Assembly: GCF_017874615.1 (NCBI RefSeq)
Contig: NZ_JAGIKV010000013.1
Span: forward strand, 1 to 64,000
Direction of reading: 5' to 3'
Length of the DNA: 64,000 nt
Origin: Paenibacillus xylanexedens
GTDB lineage: Bacteria > Bacillota > Bacilli > Paenibacillales > Paenibacillaceae
The notes beneath the pieces are model-generated. The model saw nothing but the letters and a program-made list of their open reading frames with translations, did no database searches and was not told where the DNA came from. The position numbers and the translations under genes are program-made. Shown piece by piece: positions 8,523 through 16,726 of the stretch. How positions within the stretch are numbered: the stretch's first letter is position 1; each line of letters begins with the position of its first letter.

Positions 8523-9383
8523 ATGAGTCAAGAGCAACAGACGTTACTACAACAGAAGATTACTTTCCACGGGGCAGGCGCGATGGCTGAAGCCATCGTG
8601 CGCGGACTGATCTCCCGCCTAGTCGTTCGTCCTCAGGATATTACGATGCTGAACCGCAGCAACCAGAAGCGTCAGGAGGAGCTCAGCACCCGTTATGCAG
8701 TACATACCGGAACGGCTTCACAATCTCTGGATCATCTTGCCTCCACTCCGGTCATTGTACTCTGTATGAAACCCAAAGATGCTGCCGCAGCGCTGCGCGA
8801 ACTTGGGCCGCTGTTATCACCTGATCAACTGATCGTGTCTGTCATCGCCGGATTATCAATCCGCACGATGCAGTCCTTGCTTGGTCGTAAACAACCGATC
8901 GCCAGAACCATGCCGAACACATCCAGTACTATTGGACTCGGTGCAACCGGGCTTGCCTTCTCTGTGGAGATTACGGATGAGCAGCGCAGTACGGTGATGA
9001 CCATGTTTGAAGCGGTTGGTATCGTGACCATCGTGCCTGAAGATAAACTTGAAGTGCTCACAGGGATTTCCGGAAGCGGCCCTGCTTATGTATACTATTT
9101 AATGGAGGCCATGATTGCCGCAGGTATTCGTGGTGGTTTATCCAGCCAGCAATCTCGTGATCTCACTGTTCAGACGGTGCTTGGTGCATCACGAATGGTA
9201 CAACAAACCGGTTTGGAACCGATGAAGCTTCGTAGTGATGTGACATCCCCGGGAGGGGCAACTCAGGCAGCACTGAAAACGCTGGACGAAGGAGATTTCT
9301 TTGAAAATGTAATCGCAGCAGTCAACCGCTGTGCAGAGCGCTCACGGGAGATGGGAGCTGCTTTGGAAGGGGATTTAAAATGA
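8523..9383 (+). CDS. proC: Pyrroline-5-carboxylate reductase
   Basis: The last proline step: NAD(P)H reduction of pyrroline-5-carboxylate. The 286 residues contain an N-terminal Rossmann fold (FHGAGAMAEAIVRGL), the ARTMPNTSS loop and the C-terminal dimer domain with SGSGPAYVYYLMEA and DVTSPGGATQAAL. AGGAGG is well placed before the ATG. The TGA stop overlaps the ATG of mtnW (ATGA), so translation of the salvage genes is probably coupled to proline-pathway translation. Confidence 0.96.
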   Translation: MSQEQQTLLQQKITFHGAGAMAEAIVRGLISRLVVRPQDITMLNRSNQKRQEELSTRYAVHTGTASQSLDHLASTPVIVLCMKPKDAAAALRELGPLLSPDQLIVSVIAGLSIRTMQSLLGRKQPIARTMPNTSSTIGLGATGLAFSVEITDEQRSTVMTMFEAVGIVTIVPEDKLEVLTGISGSGPAYVYYLMEAMIAAGIRGGLSSQQSRDLTVQTVLGASRMVQQTGLEPMKLRSDVTSPGGATQAALKTLDEGDFFENVIAAVNRCAERSREMGAALEGDLK

Positions 9384-10603
9384 ATAACATGTGCACAGCC
9401 ACATATCGTCTGCATGATGATCATGCAGACTTTCGCAAGAAGGCTCAGTCTATCGCGATCGGCATGACCGTTGGTAGCTGGACGGAGTTGCCGCAAGCCC
9501 AGCGTGAAGCCATGCAGAAACATCTGGGTGAAGTCATCAGCGTAGAAGTACATGAAGCTGAAGGCATGGCTGCGGGTGAGCGTTACGCCGATATTACCAT
9601 CGGATATCCTGATATTAACTTCAGCCGTGATATCCCCGCCCTGCTTGTGACGGTCTTTGGCAAAATCTCAATGGATGGCCGGATCAAATTAACAAAGCTT
9701 GGTTTCTCGGATGGCTTCCTCAGTGCATTCCCGGGACCCAAGTTTGGACTGAATGGTGTTCGTGATCTGCTTGGTGTACATGATCGTCCACTGTTAATGA
9801 GTATCTTTAAGTCAGTTATCGGACTGGATGCAGATGAACTGCGTGAACAATTTATTCGTCAAGCCCTTGGGGGCGTTGATCTGATCAAGGACGATGAGAT
9901 TCTGTTTGAGAACAAATTGACACCTATCGAAAAAAGAGTCGAGGTCTGCATGAAAGCTGCCGAACAGGCACGCCAAGAGACAGGCAAGAAACTTCTATAT
10001 GCAACTAATCTTACAGGACCTACATCTCGTCTGAAGCAACAAGCTGAACGTGCTATTGGTGCAGGAGCCAATGCCCTGCTATTCAACGTATTGTCTTACG
10101 GATATGATGTGCTGCATGAACTCAGCAGTGATCCTGACATCAATGTGCCAATTATGGCTCACCCTGCTCTTGCAGGTGCACTGTATCCTTCACCACATTA
10201 CGGCATGTCGGCTTCGGTTGTACTTGGCCAGTTGATGCGTCTTGCGGGTGCCGATCTGGTGCTCTTCCCTTCTCCTTATGGTTCGGTTACGATGCCGAAA
10301 GAAGAAAATATGGCGATCACGGAGCAATTACTGACAGCTGATCTGCCAGTACGAACCAGTATGCCAGTGCCTTCAGCCGGTATCCATCCAGGCCTTGTAC
10401 CGCTCATTTTGCGCGACTTTGGCACAGATGTCATCGTTAATGCTGGTGGCGGTATTCATGGACATCTGATGGGCACTGAAGCAGGCGGACGTGCATTCCT
10501 GCAAGCCATTGAGGCAGCCCAGCGTTCCATTCCATTGGCAGAATATGCAATCGAACATCCAGAGCTGAAAAGCGCATTGGACCTGTGGGGTGGCGAACGA
10601 TGA
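9380..10603 (+). CDS. mtnW: 2,3-diketo-5-methylthiopentyl-1-phosphate enolase (RuBisCO-like protein)
   Basis: A form IV RuBisCO-like enolase that tautomerises DK-MTP-1-P in methionine salvage. The 407 residues follow the large-subunit fold. The carbamylation-lysine motif is present in GVDLIKDDEIL (about 174-184), loop 6 has the shortened form typical of the family, and the phosphate site NAGGGIHGH is near the C-terminus. The ATG overlaps the proC stop by four bases. It is followed by mtnX with another ATGA overlap, so mtnW, mtnX and mtnB form one unit at the end of the proline operon. Confidence 0.95.
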   Translation: MNNMCTATYRLHDDHADFRKKAQSIAIGMTVGSWTELPQAQREAMQKHLGEVISVEVHEAEGMAAGERYADITIGYPDINFSRDIPALLVTVFGKISMDGRIKLTKLGFSDGFLSAFPGPKFGLNGVRDLLGVHDRPLLMSIFKSVIGLDADELREQFIRQALGGVDLIKDDEILFENKLTPIEKRVEVCMKAAEQARQETGKKLLYATNLTGPTSRLKQQAERAIGAGANALLFNVLSYGYDVLHELSSDPDINVPIMAHPALAGALYPSPHYGMSASVVLGQLMRLAGADLVLFPSPYGSVTMPKEENMAITEQLLTADLPVRTSMPVPSAGIHPGLVPLILRDFGTDVIVNAGGGIHGHLMGTEAGGRAFLQAIEAAQRSIPLAEYAIEHPELKSALDLWGGER

Positions 10604-11277
10604 GAAGTGATAAGAAAACAGTTATTTTCTGTGACTTTGACGGTACAATTACGCTCTCGGACAACATCGTAGCGATCATGAAACATTTCAAGCCTGAGGG
10701 CATTGAAGCGATTATGAAAGATACGATTGAGCAGAAAATCTCGCTGCGTGAAGGTGTTGGAGCCATGTTCGCTCTATTGCCTGCATCGCAGAAAGATGAA
10801 ATTGTGGAATTTGTGCTTGGACAAGCGGGGATCCGTGAAGGATTCAGCGAGTTTCTTGACTACGTTCGCAGCGAAGGGATCGAATTCAATGTGACCAGTG
10901 GCGGTATGGACTTTTTTATCGAACCATTACTCGAACCATTCCATATCCCTCAAGATCATGTCTATTGCAACGGTGCTGACTTCTCGGGCGAAACCATTCG
11001 GATTGAATGGCAGCATCCCTGCCAGCCTCCTTGTAAGAGCGGCTGCGGCATGTGTAAAACAACCGTGATTCGTACCTTCCCGGAAGATCAATACAATCGA
11101 ATCCTCATTGGAGACAGTTTGACAGATTTTGAGGGTGCAAAGATTGCTGATCTCGTCTACTCTCGCTCCATTTTAACGGACAAATGTATTGAGCTGGGTG
11201 TAGACCATGTGCCATTCGTCACCTTTTACGATATCATCGAAGATATGAAACAGAAGCAAACACAAGGAGTGCTGTAA
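10600..11277 (+). CDS. mtnX: 2-hydroxy-3-keto-5-methylthiopentenyl-1-phosphate phosphatase
   Basis: A HAD-superfamily phosphatase that dephosphorylates the MtnW product to the acireductone. The 225 residues carry motif I FCDFDGTIT with both Asp, motif II VTSGGMDFF, and the later GDSLTDFEGAK. A Cys-rich CKSGCGMCK segment is typical of MtnX. The start at 10600 overlaps the mtnW stop (ATGA) and is preferred to the longer frame at 10585, which would overlap mtnW by 19 bases. Confidence 0.94.
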   Translation: MRSDKKTVIFCDFDGTITLSDNIVAIMKHFKPEGIEAIMKDTIEQKISLREGVGAMFALLPASQKDEIVEFVLGQAGIREGFSEFLDYVRSEGIEFNVTSGGMDFFIEPLLEPFHIPQDHVYCNGADFSGETIRIEWQHPCQPPCKSGCGMCKTTVIRTFPEDQYNRILIGDSLTDFEGAKIADLVYSRSILTDKCIELGVDHVPFVTFYDIIEDMKQKQTQGVL

Positions 11278-11280
11278 ACG

Positions 11281-11934
11281 ATGGGCTTTGAAAAAATTAC
11301 ATTGGAACACAAACGTCAGGTCCTTGAAGAACTGGCTGATATTAAAGCGTTGTTCGCCAGTCGTAACTGGTTCCCCGGAACAAGCGGCAATCTGTCGATG
11401 CGTGTAGGAGACTTTGACCCGGAGCAATTTTATTTTGCGGTTACCGCCTCAGGCAAAGACAAATCTCTTCGCACACCGGAAGACTTCCTTTTTGTGGACA
11501 AGCACGGCAAAGCAATTGAAACAACAGCGTTGAAACCAAGTGCCGAAACGTTGATTCACTGCGAAATCTATCGTTTGACGGGATGTGGCGCTGTATTCCA
11601 CGTGCATACTGTGTTTAACAACCTGATCAGTGAATTCTTTGGAGCAGATGGACACGTACCGATTCAAGGAATCGAATTGATCAAGGCTTTCAACATTTGG
11701 GAAGAAAATGCGGAGATTCGTGTACCCGTCCTGCCAAACTTTGCGGACATTCCATCTATCGCTGAATTGGTGCCAGGTGTACTTGATGCCAACGTACCAG
11801 GGATCTTGCTTCGGAACCACGGCATATATGCGTGGGGTAAGGATGCTTTTGAAGCGAAACGTCATCTGGAAGCGTTCGAGTTCCTGTTCGAAGTGATGTA
11901 CCGTCAACTTCTGCTGAAGGGCGCTACGAAATAG
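11281..11934 (+). CDS. mtnB: Methylthioribulose-1-phosphate dehydratase
   Basis: A zinc enzyme of the class II aldolase/adducin family that dehydrates methylthioribulose-1-phosphate to DK-MTP-1-P, the MtnW substrate. The 217-residue length is normal. Visible features are WFPGTSGNLSMR near residue 30, the metal-binding VFHVHTVFNN at about 104-113 and a second His in LLRNHGIYAWG. It starts 4 bases after the mtnX stop, with GGAG in the end of mtnX. It is the last gene of the operon. mtnD, which commonly follows in Bacillus, is absent here, and mtnA/mtnK are not in the window. Confidence 0.95.
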   Translation: MGFEKITLEHKRQVLEELADIKALFASRNWFPGTSGNLSMRVGDFDPEQFYFAVTASGKDKSLRTPEDFLFVDKHGKAIETTALKPSAETLIHCEIYRLTGCGAVFHVHTVFNNLISEFFGADGHVPIQGIELIKAFNIWEENAEIRVPVLPNFADIPSIAELVPGVLDANVPGILLRNHGIYAWGKDAFEAKRHLEAFEFLFEVMYRQLLLKGATK

Positions 11935-11965
11935 CAATCATTTATTCGAAATCAAAGCTGCAAAA

Positions 11966-12013
11966 CCAAAAACACGCCAAGGCTGATATACATAGCCCTT
12001 GGCGTGTTTTTCT
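11966..12013 (+). terminator. Terminator of the pro-mtn operon
   Basis: Perfect 12-bp arms AACACGCCAAGG (11971-11982) and CCTTGGCGTGTT (11997-12008) are followed by TTTT. The A-rich 5' flank suggests it can also work on the opposite strand. Confidence 0.9.
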
Positions 12014-12018
12014 GTTAT

Positions 12019-12079
12019 GGGATAACAGCGATTGAAAGGTTGCTCTGTCATCGTAGTGTCAGTGTAAATAATCTTTAGG
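12019..12079 (+). repeat. Truncated copy of a dispersed hairpin repeat
   Basis: About 60 bases beginning GGGATAACAGCGAT and ending AATCTTTAG match the trpE-proximal end of the element at 57707-57890 (read on its minus strand) with roughly seven differences and one gap. The outer TIR bases (TTGAGCTTA) and the other two thirds of the element are missing. It sits between the convergent mtnB and the membrane gene at 12085. Confidence 0.75.
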
Positions 12080-12084
12080 TCACT

Positions 12085-13374
12085 CTACAGTCGATCATCC
12101 CGATCCTTGAATAAAAAGAGACTGTCTGCTCCCTCATCATTTCGATGAGCAGCACTTTGGATACCCGCTCCACGCTGCTTGCCGAACAGCAGCTTCAAGC
12201 CGCCAAAAATGAGCAGCAAGGATACAATGACAGTGTTTAAATAGGAACGTATCTCATACGTCATAAATGCATTAGGGAAGAGCTCATTCAGCTGTGGAAT
12301 GACAAGACGGATCGTCAGGTAATATAGACCCAGCGCGGCAATCCCGAATCCAATCAGACGCTGATGGCGGGCCCAGTCCTTGAAGATTGGTTGATCAACC
12401 AATGGTTCGCGTCCATAACGACTGGAGCACTGGAGCCCGTCAAAGAAGCTGTAGAACCAGATCAACGGAATCATGAACAGAAACACCGATAAGTGAAGCA
12501 GGTCTAGAACATAGATGCTGCCCAGGAACAGGAACATCAATTGCATGCCTCTTTTTTGCAATCCGAGATAGAGATGACCCGCACCTGGAAAAGCAGATAG
12601 CAGCGTTGCAAGCACTTTGCTACGTCGTCCGGCTACTCTGCCCATCTCCAATTCCTCGAATAATGTCCGATCCTGCAACACCTCACCAGCCTGCTTACGG
12701 TGGACATGCTGCACCGCATCAAACATGCAATATACCCAAATTACGGGCAGTATGAGTAGGAACATTAAAAATACGGATTCATTGGTGATCGAAGCCACGA
12801 AGACCATCATGGCAAATGAACCAAAGAACGCCATCAGAAACGACAATCCGCGATGTAACAATCCCAGATGAAGATGTCCCAATCCCGGAACAAATGAGAG
12901 CAAAATGGTGAAGAACCGTTCACCCTCACTGCCTTTTCGGTACATGGGTTGACCATAGGGTCCCTCAGGATGGCCATATTCACCACCTGGATGTTGATGT
13001 GGCTCCTCCTGCTCCATCTGTCCGAGATGCCCTTCCTGACCAGCGTATGCTTCCTTGTAAGCGGGGCCTTGATGGAGACCACCGTAATGTGCCCCATAAC
13101 CTTGGTAATGAGCATCATGCAGTGAAGGGGCACGGAGCAGAACGATAATCATATCCAGCATGCTGACACACCAGAAGAATATGGCCCCCAAAGCCCCGAA
13201 AATCATCAATTCCCTCTCACTTACCAACATGGCCAGCATGAATGAGCCAACAGCTGTTCCAAAGAATAGCAATGGATAGATTACGGCTCTTGCGGCTCGA
13301 CCCCAATACATAAAACCAAGACCGGGTATCAGGTTTAATAGAAATGCGAGTAATTTGTTACGATCTGAGTGCAC
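12085..13374 (-). CDS. Multipass membrane protein with three internal repeats
   Basis: About 429 residues, with no assigned function. Three homologous units are visible. Each begins with a helix and a Pro-Gly turn (LLNLIPGLGFMYWG near residue 20; LLSFVPGLGHLHLG near 165; LLSAFPGAGHLYLG near 255), continues RG plus hydrophobic helices, and ends with an FW/IW...D motif (PVIWVYCMFDAVQ, PLIWFYSFFDGLQ). This resembles repeated TM2-like hairpins. A His/Gly/Tyr/Gln-rich linker of about 55 residues separates units 1 and 2, and two more membrane helices end the protein. It follows an ECF sigma and anti-sigma gene by under 50 bases, so it is probably co-transcribed with them and may take part in envelope sensing. 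The GTG at 13374 has AGAAAGG 9 bases upstream; the ATG at 13383 abuts that site and is less likely. Confidence 0.75.
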   Translation of the reverse strand: MHSDRNKLLAFLLNLIPGLGFMYWGRAARAVIYPLLFFGTAVGSFMLAMLVSERELMIFGALGAIFFWCVSMLDMIIVLLRAPSLHDAHYQGYGAHYGGLHQGPAYKEAYAGQEGHLGQMEQEEPHQHPGGEYGHPEGPYGQPMYRKGSEGERFFTILLSFVPGLGHLHLGLLHRGLSFLMAFFGSFAMMVFVASITNESVFLMFLLILPVIWVYCMFDAVQHVHRKQAGEVLQDRTLFEELEMGRVAGRRSKVLATLLSAFPGAGHLYLGLQKRGMQLMFLFLGSIYVLDLLHLSVFLFMIPLIWFYSFFDGLQCSSRYGREPLVDQPIFKDWARHQRLIGFGIAALGLYYLTIRLVIPQLNELFPNAFMTYEIRSYLNTVIVSLLLIFGGLKLLFGKQRGAGIQSAAHRNDEGADSLFLFKDRDDRL

Positions 13375-13411
13375 AGTCGTCATCCTTTCTTTTCAGGCAA
13401 TGCGAAACTAT

Positions 13412-13864
13412 TTATGGTTTAGGCTTGAAGTTATCCAGCCATGAAGTGGCTGCCTCCGTCCATTTCTCGGTAAAAGACCCTCTGTGGTCGCCATCCTGGA
13501 ACTTGTGATATGGTGCTACCTTGTCAAAAAGTCCAGACGAGAGGAAGATCAATGTCAAACAGGCCGCTACCGCGTAATGGAACACTTTATGATCAAGCCA
13601 GCGCCGGTTTCGTCCAGCACGGGATTTGCGTTGTACCTTGGGTGATTGAATGCCCTCAATCCGATGCATGACTGAATCCGCAAACCCTGTTGGGTCATGT
13701 AGCGGAGGCAGTTCTCCATGGATACCAAGCGCTTCCAGATAGATGTCCATCGCATCCGGATCTTCCATCAGAAGCTGTTCCATTTGGTTCGCTTGAGTTT
13801 CACTCATATGGCCTTCAATATAATTAGTCCATTGCGCAGCGGTATACTTCTCCTGTTTACTCAC
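13412..13864 (-). CDS. Probable anti-sigma factor, single-pass membrane protein
   Basis: About 150 residues. An N-terminal cytoplasmic part (KYTAAQWTNYIEGHMSETQ..MEQLLMEDPDA) resembles the helical sigma-binding domain of anti-sigma factors but lacks the HxxxCxxC zinc motif. A single membrane helix (YAVAACLTLIFLSSGLF) lies near residue 105 and is followed by a short outside tail. Function is inferred from position: its GTG start at 13864 overlaps the end of the ECF sigma gene by 8 bases. AAGGAGG is 9 bases before that GTG, whereas the nearby ATG (13873) abuts it. Confidence 0.7.
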   Translation of the reverse strand: MSKQEKYTAAQWTNYIEGHMSETQANQMEQLLMEDPDAMDIYLEALGIHGELPPLHDPTGFADSVMHRIEGIQSPKVQRKSRAGRNRRWLDHKVFHYAVAACLTLIFLSSGLFDKVAPYHKFQDGDHRGSFTEKWTEAATSWLDNFKPKP

Positions 13865-14408
13865 GCCATTCATCCTCCTTCCAATGTTTTCGAATCCACT
13901 GCCGTGCACGATACAAGCGGGATTCCACAGTCTTCACAGCCACCTGTGCATCACTGGCAATCTGCTCATAATTTTTTTCGCTTAGATAATACGCAGTGAT
14001 AATGTCACGATGCTGAGCAGGCAACTGATTAATTCGTTCGCGAAGTTTATCCTGACGCTCTTCACGAACGAGACGGGTAAGAACGTCTTCATCCCGTCCG
14101 GGTATATTGATTATTTTTTCTTCTCCACCCAGATCCTCAGCAGTTCGTCTGCCCAGCTTGCGTTTGGCATCAATCGCTTTGTGAAAGGCAATTCGGGTTA
14201 ACCACGTTTTGAAACCTTCAGAACGGTAGTCGGGGAGAGACTTATACATCTGTATGAACGCCTCCTGAGCTGCATCCTGTGCTTCCTGATCGTTCCTGAG
14301 TACGGAATAGGCCACATGGTATACATGCTGGCTATACTTATCAATCAGAGTACGCATCTGGGATGTATCTCCTTGACGGATTTGTTCGATTACGCGCGCT
14401 TCATCAAT
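13857..14408 (-). CDS. ECF-type RNA polymerase sigma factor
   Basis: Region 2 is clear (KYSQHVYHVAYSVLRNDQEAQDAAQEAFIQMYKSL, given here as segments of the sigma-70 r2 fold), as is region 4 (LPAQHRDIITAYYLSEKNYE with VAVKTVESRLYRAR as the HTH). The start is unusual. After GGAGAGGAGGGG the only in-frame codon at good spacing is ATT at 14408 (product about 183 aa, the normal family length). A GTG at 14528 adds 40 residues with no homology-like pattern and a weak site. An ATG at 14357, with AAGGAG 11 bases upstream, would cut off the first helix (EARVIEQIRQGD). It directs transcription together with the anti-sigma gene that overlaps its end; the target regulon is unknown. Confidence 0.85.
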   Translation of the reverse strand: MDEARVIEQIRQGDTSQMRTLIDKYSQHVYHVAYSVLRNDQEAQDAAQEAFIQMYKSLPDYRSEGFKTWLTRIAFHKAIDAKRKLGRRTAEDLGGEEKIINIPGRDEDVLTRLVREERQDKLRERINQLPAQHRDIITAYYLSEKNYEQIASDAQVAVKTVESRLYRARQWIRKHWKEDEWRE

Positions 14409-14544
14409 AACTCTCCCCTCCTCTCCAATACAATAGACGACAGCTTGTGCGTTAACCCCTGCGTGATCTATCAAATTTTTGTAAAACAAAATGAAATCAT
14501 TGCCTGAAAGGTTGATGTTGCTGATCACTCATCCAATCTTTAAT

Positions 14545-14586
14545 CCAAAAAAAACAGGCACAGAATGACTTCTGGCCTGTTTCTTG
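14545..14586 (-). terminator. Terminator of the asnS-dnaD unit
   Basis: On the minus strand AAACAGGC (14582-14575) pairs with GCCTGTTT (14559-14552), followed by TTTTTT. It separates dnaD from the sigma factor gene downstream. Confidence 0.8.
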
Positions 14587-14604
14587 TCCCTGCCTACGCT
14601 GGAA

Positions 14605-15309
14605 TTAACGTCCACCATTACGAAACCGCTGCGTGTACGCCTTCGCGTCTTGAACGGTCTTGACACGATTGCGACTCCACTCAAGCAGAATTCGATCGAT
14701 ATACCGGAAATGTACTTTGCCTGCAAAAACCGCTTCCTTCAGAGCCATTAGAATCAGTTCCTCTTGATAACGGTCCTGATCCAACCAGCTGGATATCGTC
14801 TCGCACTCCATTGGAGAGAGCGGACGTCCAAATTCTTTTTCAAAGATGGAGAACATGTTCCGTTCTTCCTCTTCTTTTTGAACACTGTTCGAATCTTGAC
14901 GTGCTGTATTGCTACTCTGCTGCTCCGCACGGAATGCGGCTACTTCTTCAGCAGTGCACGCTGCAAGCTTGGCATATAATCCATGTAAATCATATCGCTC
15001 GTACTGGATGTCCCGTTCTTCGTCACGGTGCTCGTCAATAGAAATATACCCATCCCTCATCAGACGTTGCAACATTCTAGCAATGCCTTCAGGTGCAAGT
15101 CCCATGCGCGCCGCAAGCTCTTCAAGCGTGGGAAACTCATTGAACTCTGCCTGACGGAACCCTAGCAGTTGAATCAGCAGAAGCACTTCTGCATCTGATA
15201 GGCCAAGCTGGTGATAAAAACGTAACAAGGCATACGGCAGATGGGCTGTACCCGAAGTCATGCCATAAGCTGCTCCATCCAACCAAGCTTTGGATGTGGT
15301 GTCTTCCAT
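14605..15309 (-). CDS. dnaD: Primosomal/replication initiation protein DnaD
   Basis: A DNA-remodelling protein that acts with DnaA, DnaB and DnaI to load the replicative helicase. The 234 residues have an N-terminal winged helix (DAEVLLLIQLLGFRQ, then LEELAARMGLAPEGIARML) and a C-terminal DnaD/DnaB-like domain (FEKEFGRPLSPMECETISSW, ending near RILLEW). It directly follows asnS, as in Bacillus. GAGGAG before the ATG at 15309 sets the start; the longer frame overlaps the asnS stop. The nth gene that usually follows is replaced by the sigma/anti-sigma cluster. Confidence 0.93.
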   Translation of the reverse strand: MEDTTSKAWLDGAAYGMTSGTAHLPYALLRFYHQLGLSDAEVLLLIQLLGFRQAEFNEFPTLEELAARMGLAPEGIARMLQRLMRDGYISIDEHRDEERDIQYERYDLHGLYAKLAACTAEEVAAFRAEQQSSNTARQDSNSVQKEEEERNMFSIFEKEFGRPLSPMECETISSWLDQDRYQEELILMALKEAVFAGKVHFRYIDRILLEWSRNRVKTVQDAKAYTQRFRNGGR

Positions 15310-15329
15310 AGACGCTCCTCGGTTAAGCA

Positions 15330-16625
15330 TTAAGGGTACAGACGATAGAGCATACGTGGGAATGCGATTGTTTCACGTACATGATCCAATCCACAGATCC
15401 ATGCTACCGTCCGCTCCAATCCCAGACCGAAACCGGAGTGAGGAACCGATCCGTATTTACGCAAATCCAGATACCATTGGTAAGCTTCATCTGATAGATT
15501 GTGCTCCTCAAAACGTTGTTGCATCAATTCCGGATCATCGATACGCTGCGAACCGCCAATAATCTCTCCGTAGCCTTCTGGTGCGATCATATCCGCACAG
15601 AGAACAACTTCAGGACGATTCGGATCTGGTTTCATATAGAATGCCTTGATTCCTGCAGGGTAATGCGTGATAAAGACGGGTGTATTGTACTTCTCAGCAA
15701 TTGCTGTTTCGTGCGGTGCACCAAAATCTTCTCCCCAAGGAATATCGAAGCCTTGTCCATGCAGGAATTCAATCGCTTCATCATACGTAATACGTGGGAA
15801 TGGAGCTACGATGCCTTCGAGTTTGGATACGTCACGACCGATAGATTCCAGTTCTGCACGGCAGTTTTTCACTACGGACTGAACGACATGAGCGATAAAT
15901 TTCTCTTGCACGCGCAGACTTTCCTCGTGATCTACAAATGCCATTTCCGGCTCAATCATCCAGAACTCAATCAAGTGACGACGTGTTTTGGACTTTTCTG
16001 CGCGGAATGTTGGACCAAATGAATATACTTTGCCCAGCGCCATAGCTGCGGCTTCCATATACAATTGACCACTTTGTGTCAGATAAGCATCTTCATCAAA
16101 GTATTTGATGTGGAACAGGTTCGTTGTTCCTTCCGCAGACGATGGTGTCAAAATCGGAGGATCAACTTGTGTGAATCCGTTACCATCAAAGAACTGCTGA
16201 ACAGCGCGAATAATCTCTGCACGAATCACCATAACAGCACGTTGCTTCATGGAACGAAGCCACAGATGACGATGGTCCATCAAGAAATCAACACCATGCT
16301 CTTTAGGCGTAATTGGATAGTTTTCAGTCAGGTGAATGATCTCAACCCCTGTAACAGTCATCTCGTAACCGGACGCACTGCGAGGTTCTTCACGAATAAT
16401 ACCTGTAACATACAAAGAGCTTTCTTGTGTCAGGCTCTTGGCATTGTTCCAGATCTCTTCACTAACTTCACTTTTCACAACAACCCCTTGGATATATCCG
16501 GTTCCATCACGCAACTGTAAAAACTGAATTTTACCGCTGGAACGTTTGTTGTTAATCCAGGCACCGATTGTTACGGTTTCGCCCACATGCTCGTTCACAT
16601 TACGAATTACACAATTCGTATTCAT
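15330..16625 (-). CDS. asnS: Asparaginyl-tRNA synthetase
   Basis: A class IIb synthetase charging tRNA-Asn. The 431 residues have an N-terminal OB-fold anticodon domain ([20 protein letters not shown]) and a catalytic domain with motif 2 ([19 protein letters not shown]) and motif 3 ([16 protein letters not shown]). AAGGGGAG lies 8 bases before the second ATG (16625), which is preferred to the ATG at 16631. In B. subtilis aspB precedes it; here ackA does. Confidence 0.97.
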   Translation of the reverse strand: MNTNCVIRNVNEHVGETVTIGAWINNKRSSGKIQFLQLRDGTGYIQGVVVKSEVSEEIWNNAKSLTQESSLYVTGIIREEPRSASGYEMTVTGVEIIHLTENYPITPKEHGVDFLMDHRHLWLRSMKQRAVMVIRAEIIRAVQQFFDGNGFTQVDPPILTPSSAEGTTNLFHIKYFDEDAYLTQSGQLYMEAAAMALGKVYSFGPTFRAEKSKTRRHLIEFWMIEPEMAFVDHEESLRVQEKFIAHVVQSVVKNCRAELESIGRDVSKLEGIVAPFPRITYDEAIEFLHGQGFDIPWGEDFGAPHETAIAEKYNTPVFITHYPAGIKAFYMKPDPNRPEVVLCADMIAPEGYGEIIGGSQRIDDPELMQQRFEEHNLSDEAYQWYLDLRKYGSVPHSGFGLGLERTVAWICGLDHVRETIAFPRMLYRLYP

Positions 16626-16657
16626 GCCCATATCTCCCCTTGGTTCCTGAATTTGAA

Positions 16658-16693
16658 AATGCAGCGGGCAGGCTTATGCCTGTCCTCTGCACT
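16658..16693 (-). terminator. Probable terminator after ackA
   Basis: On the minus strand the imperfect arms TGCAGAGGACAGGC and GCCTGCCCGCTGCA around ATAA are followed by TTTTC. It lies between the ackA stop and asnS. Confidence 0.6.
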
Positions 16694-16726
16694 TCCTTGT
16701 CATTCTATATTTACTTTACAGTTAGA

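Noticed and set aside
12085..13374. Gly/His/Tyr-rich linker as a DNA repeat or CRISPR
   Set aside because: The low complexity is at protein level within a continuous frame; there are no direct repeats with spacers. No CRISPR array was seen anywhere in the window.
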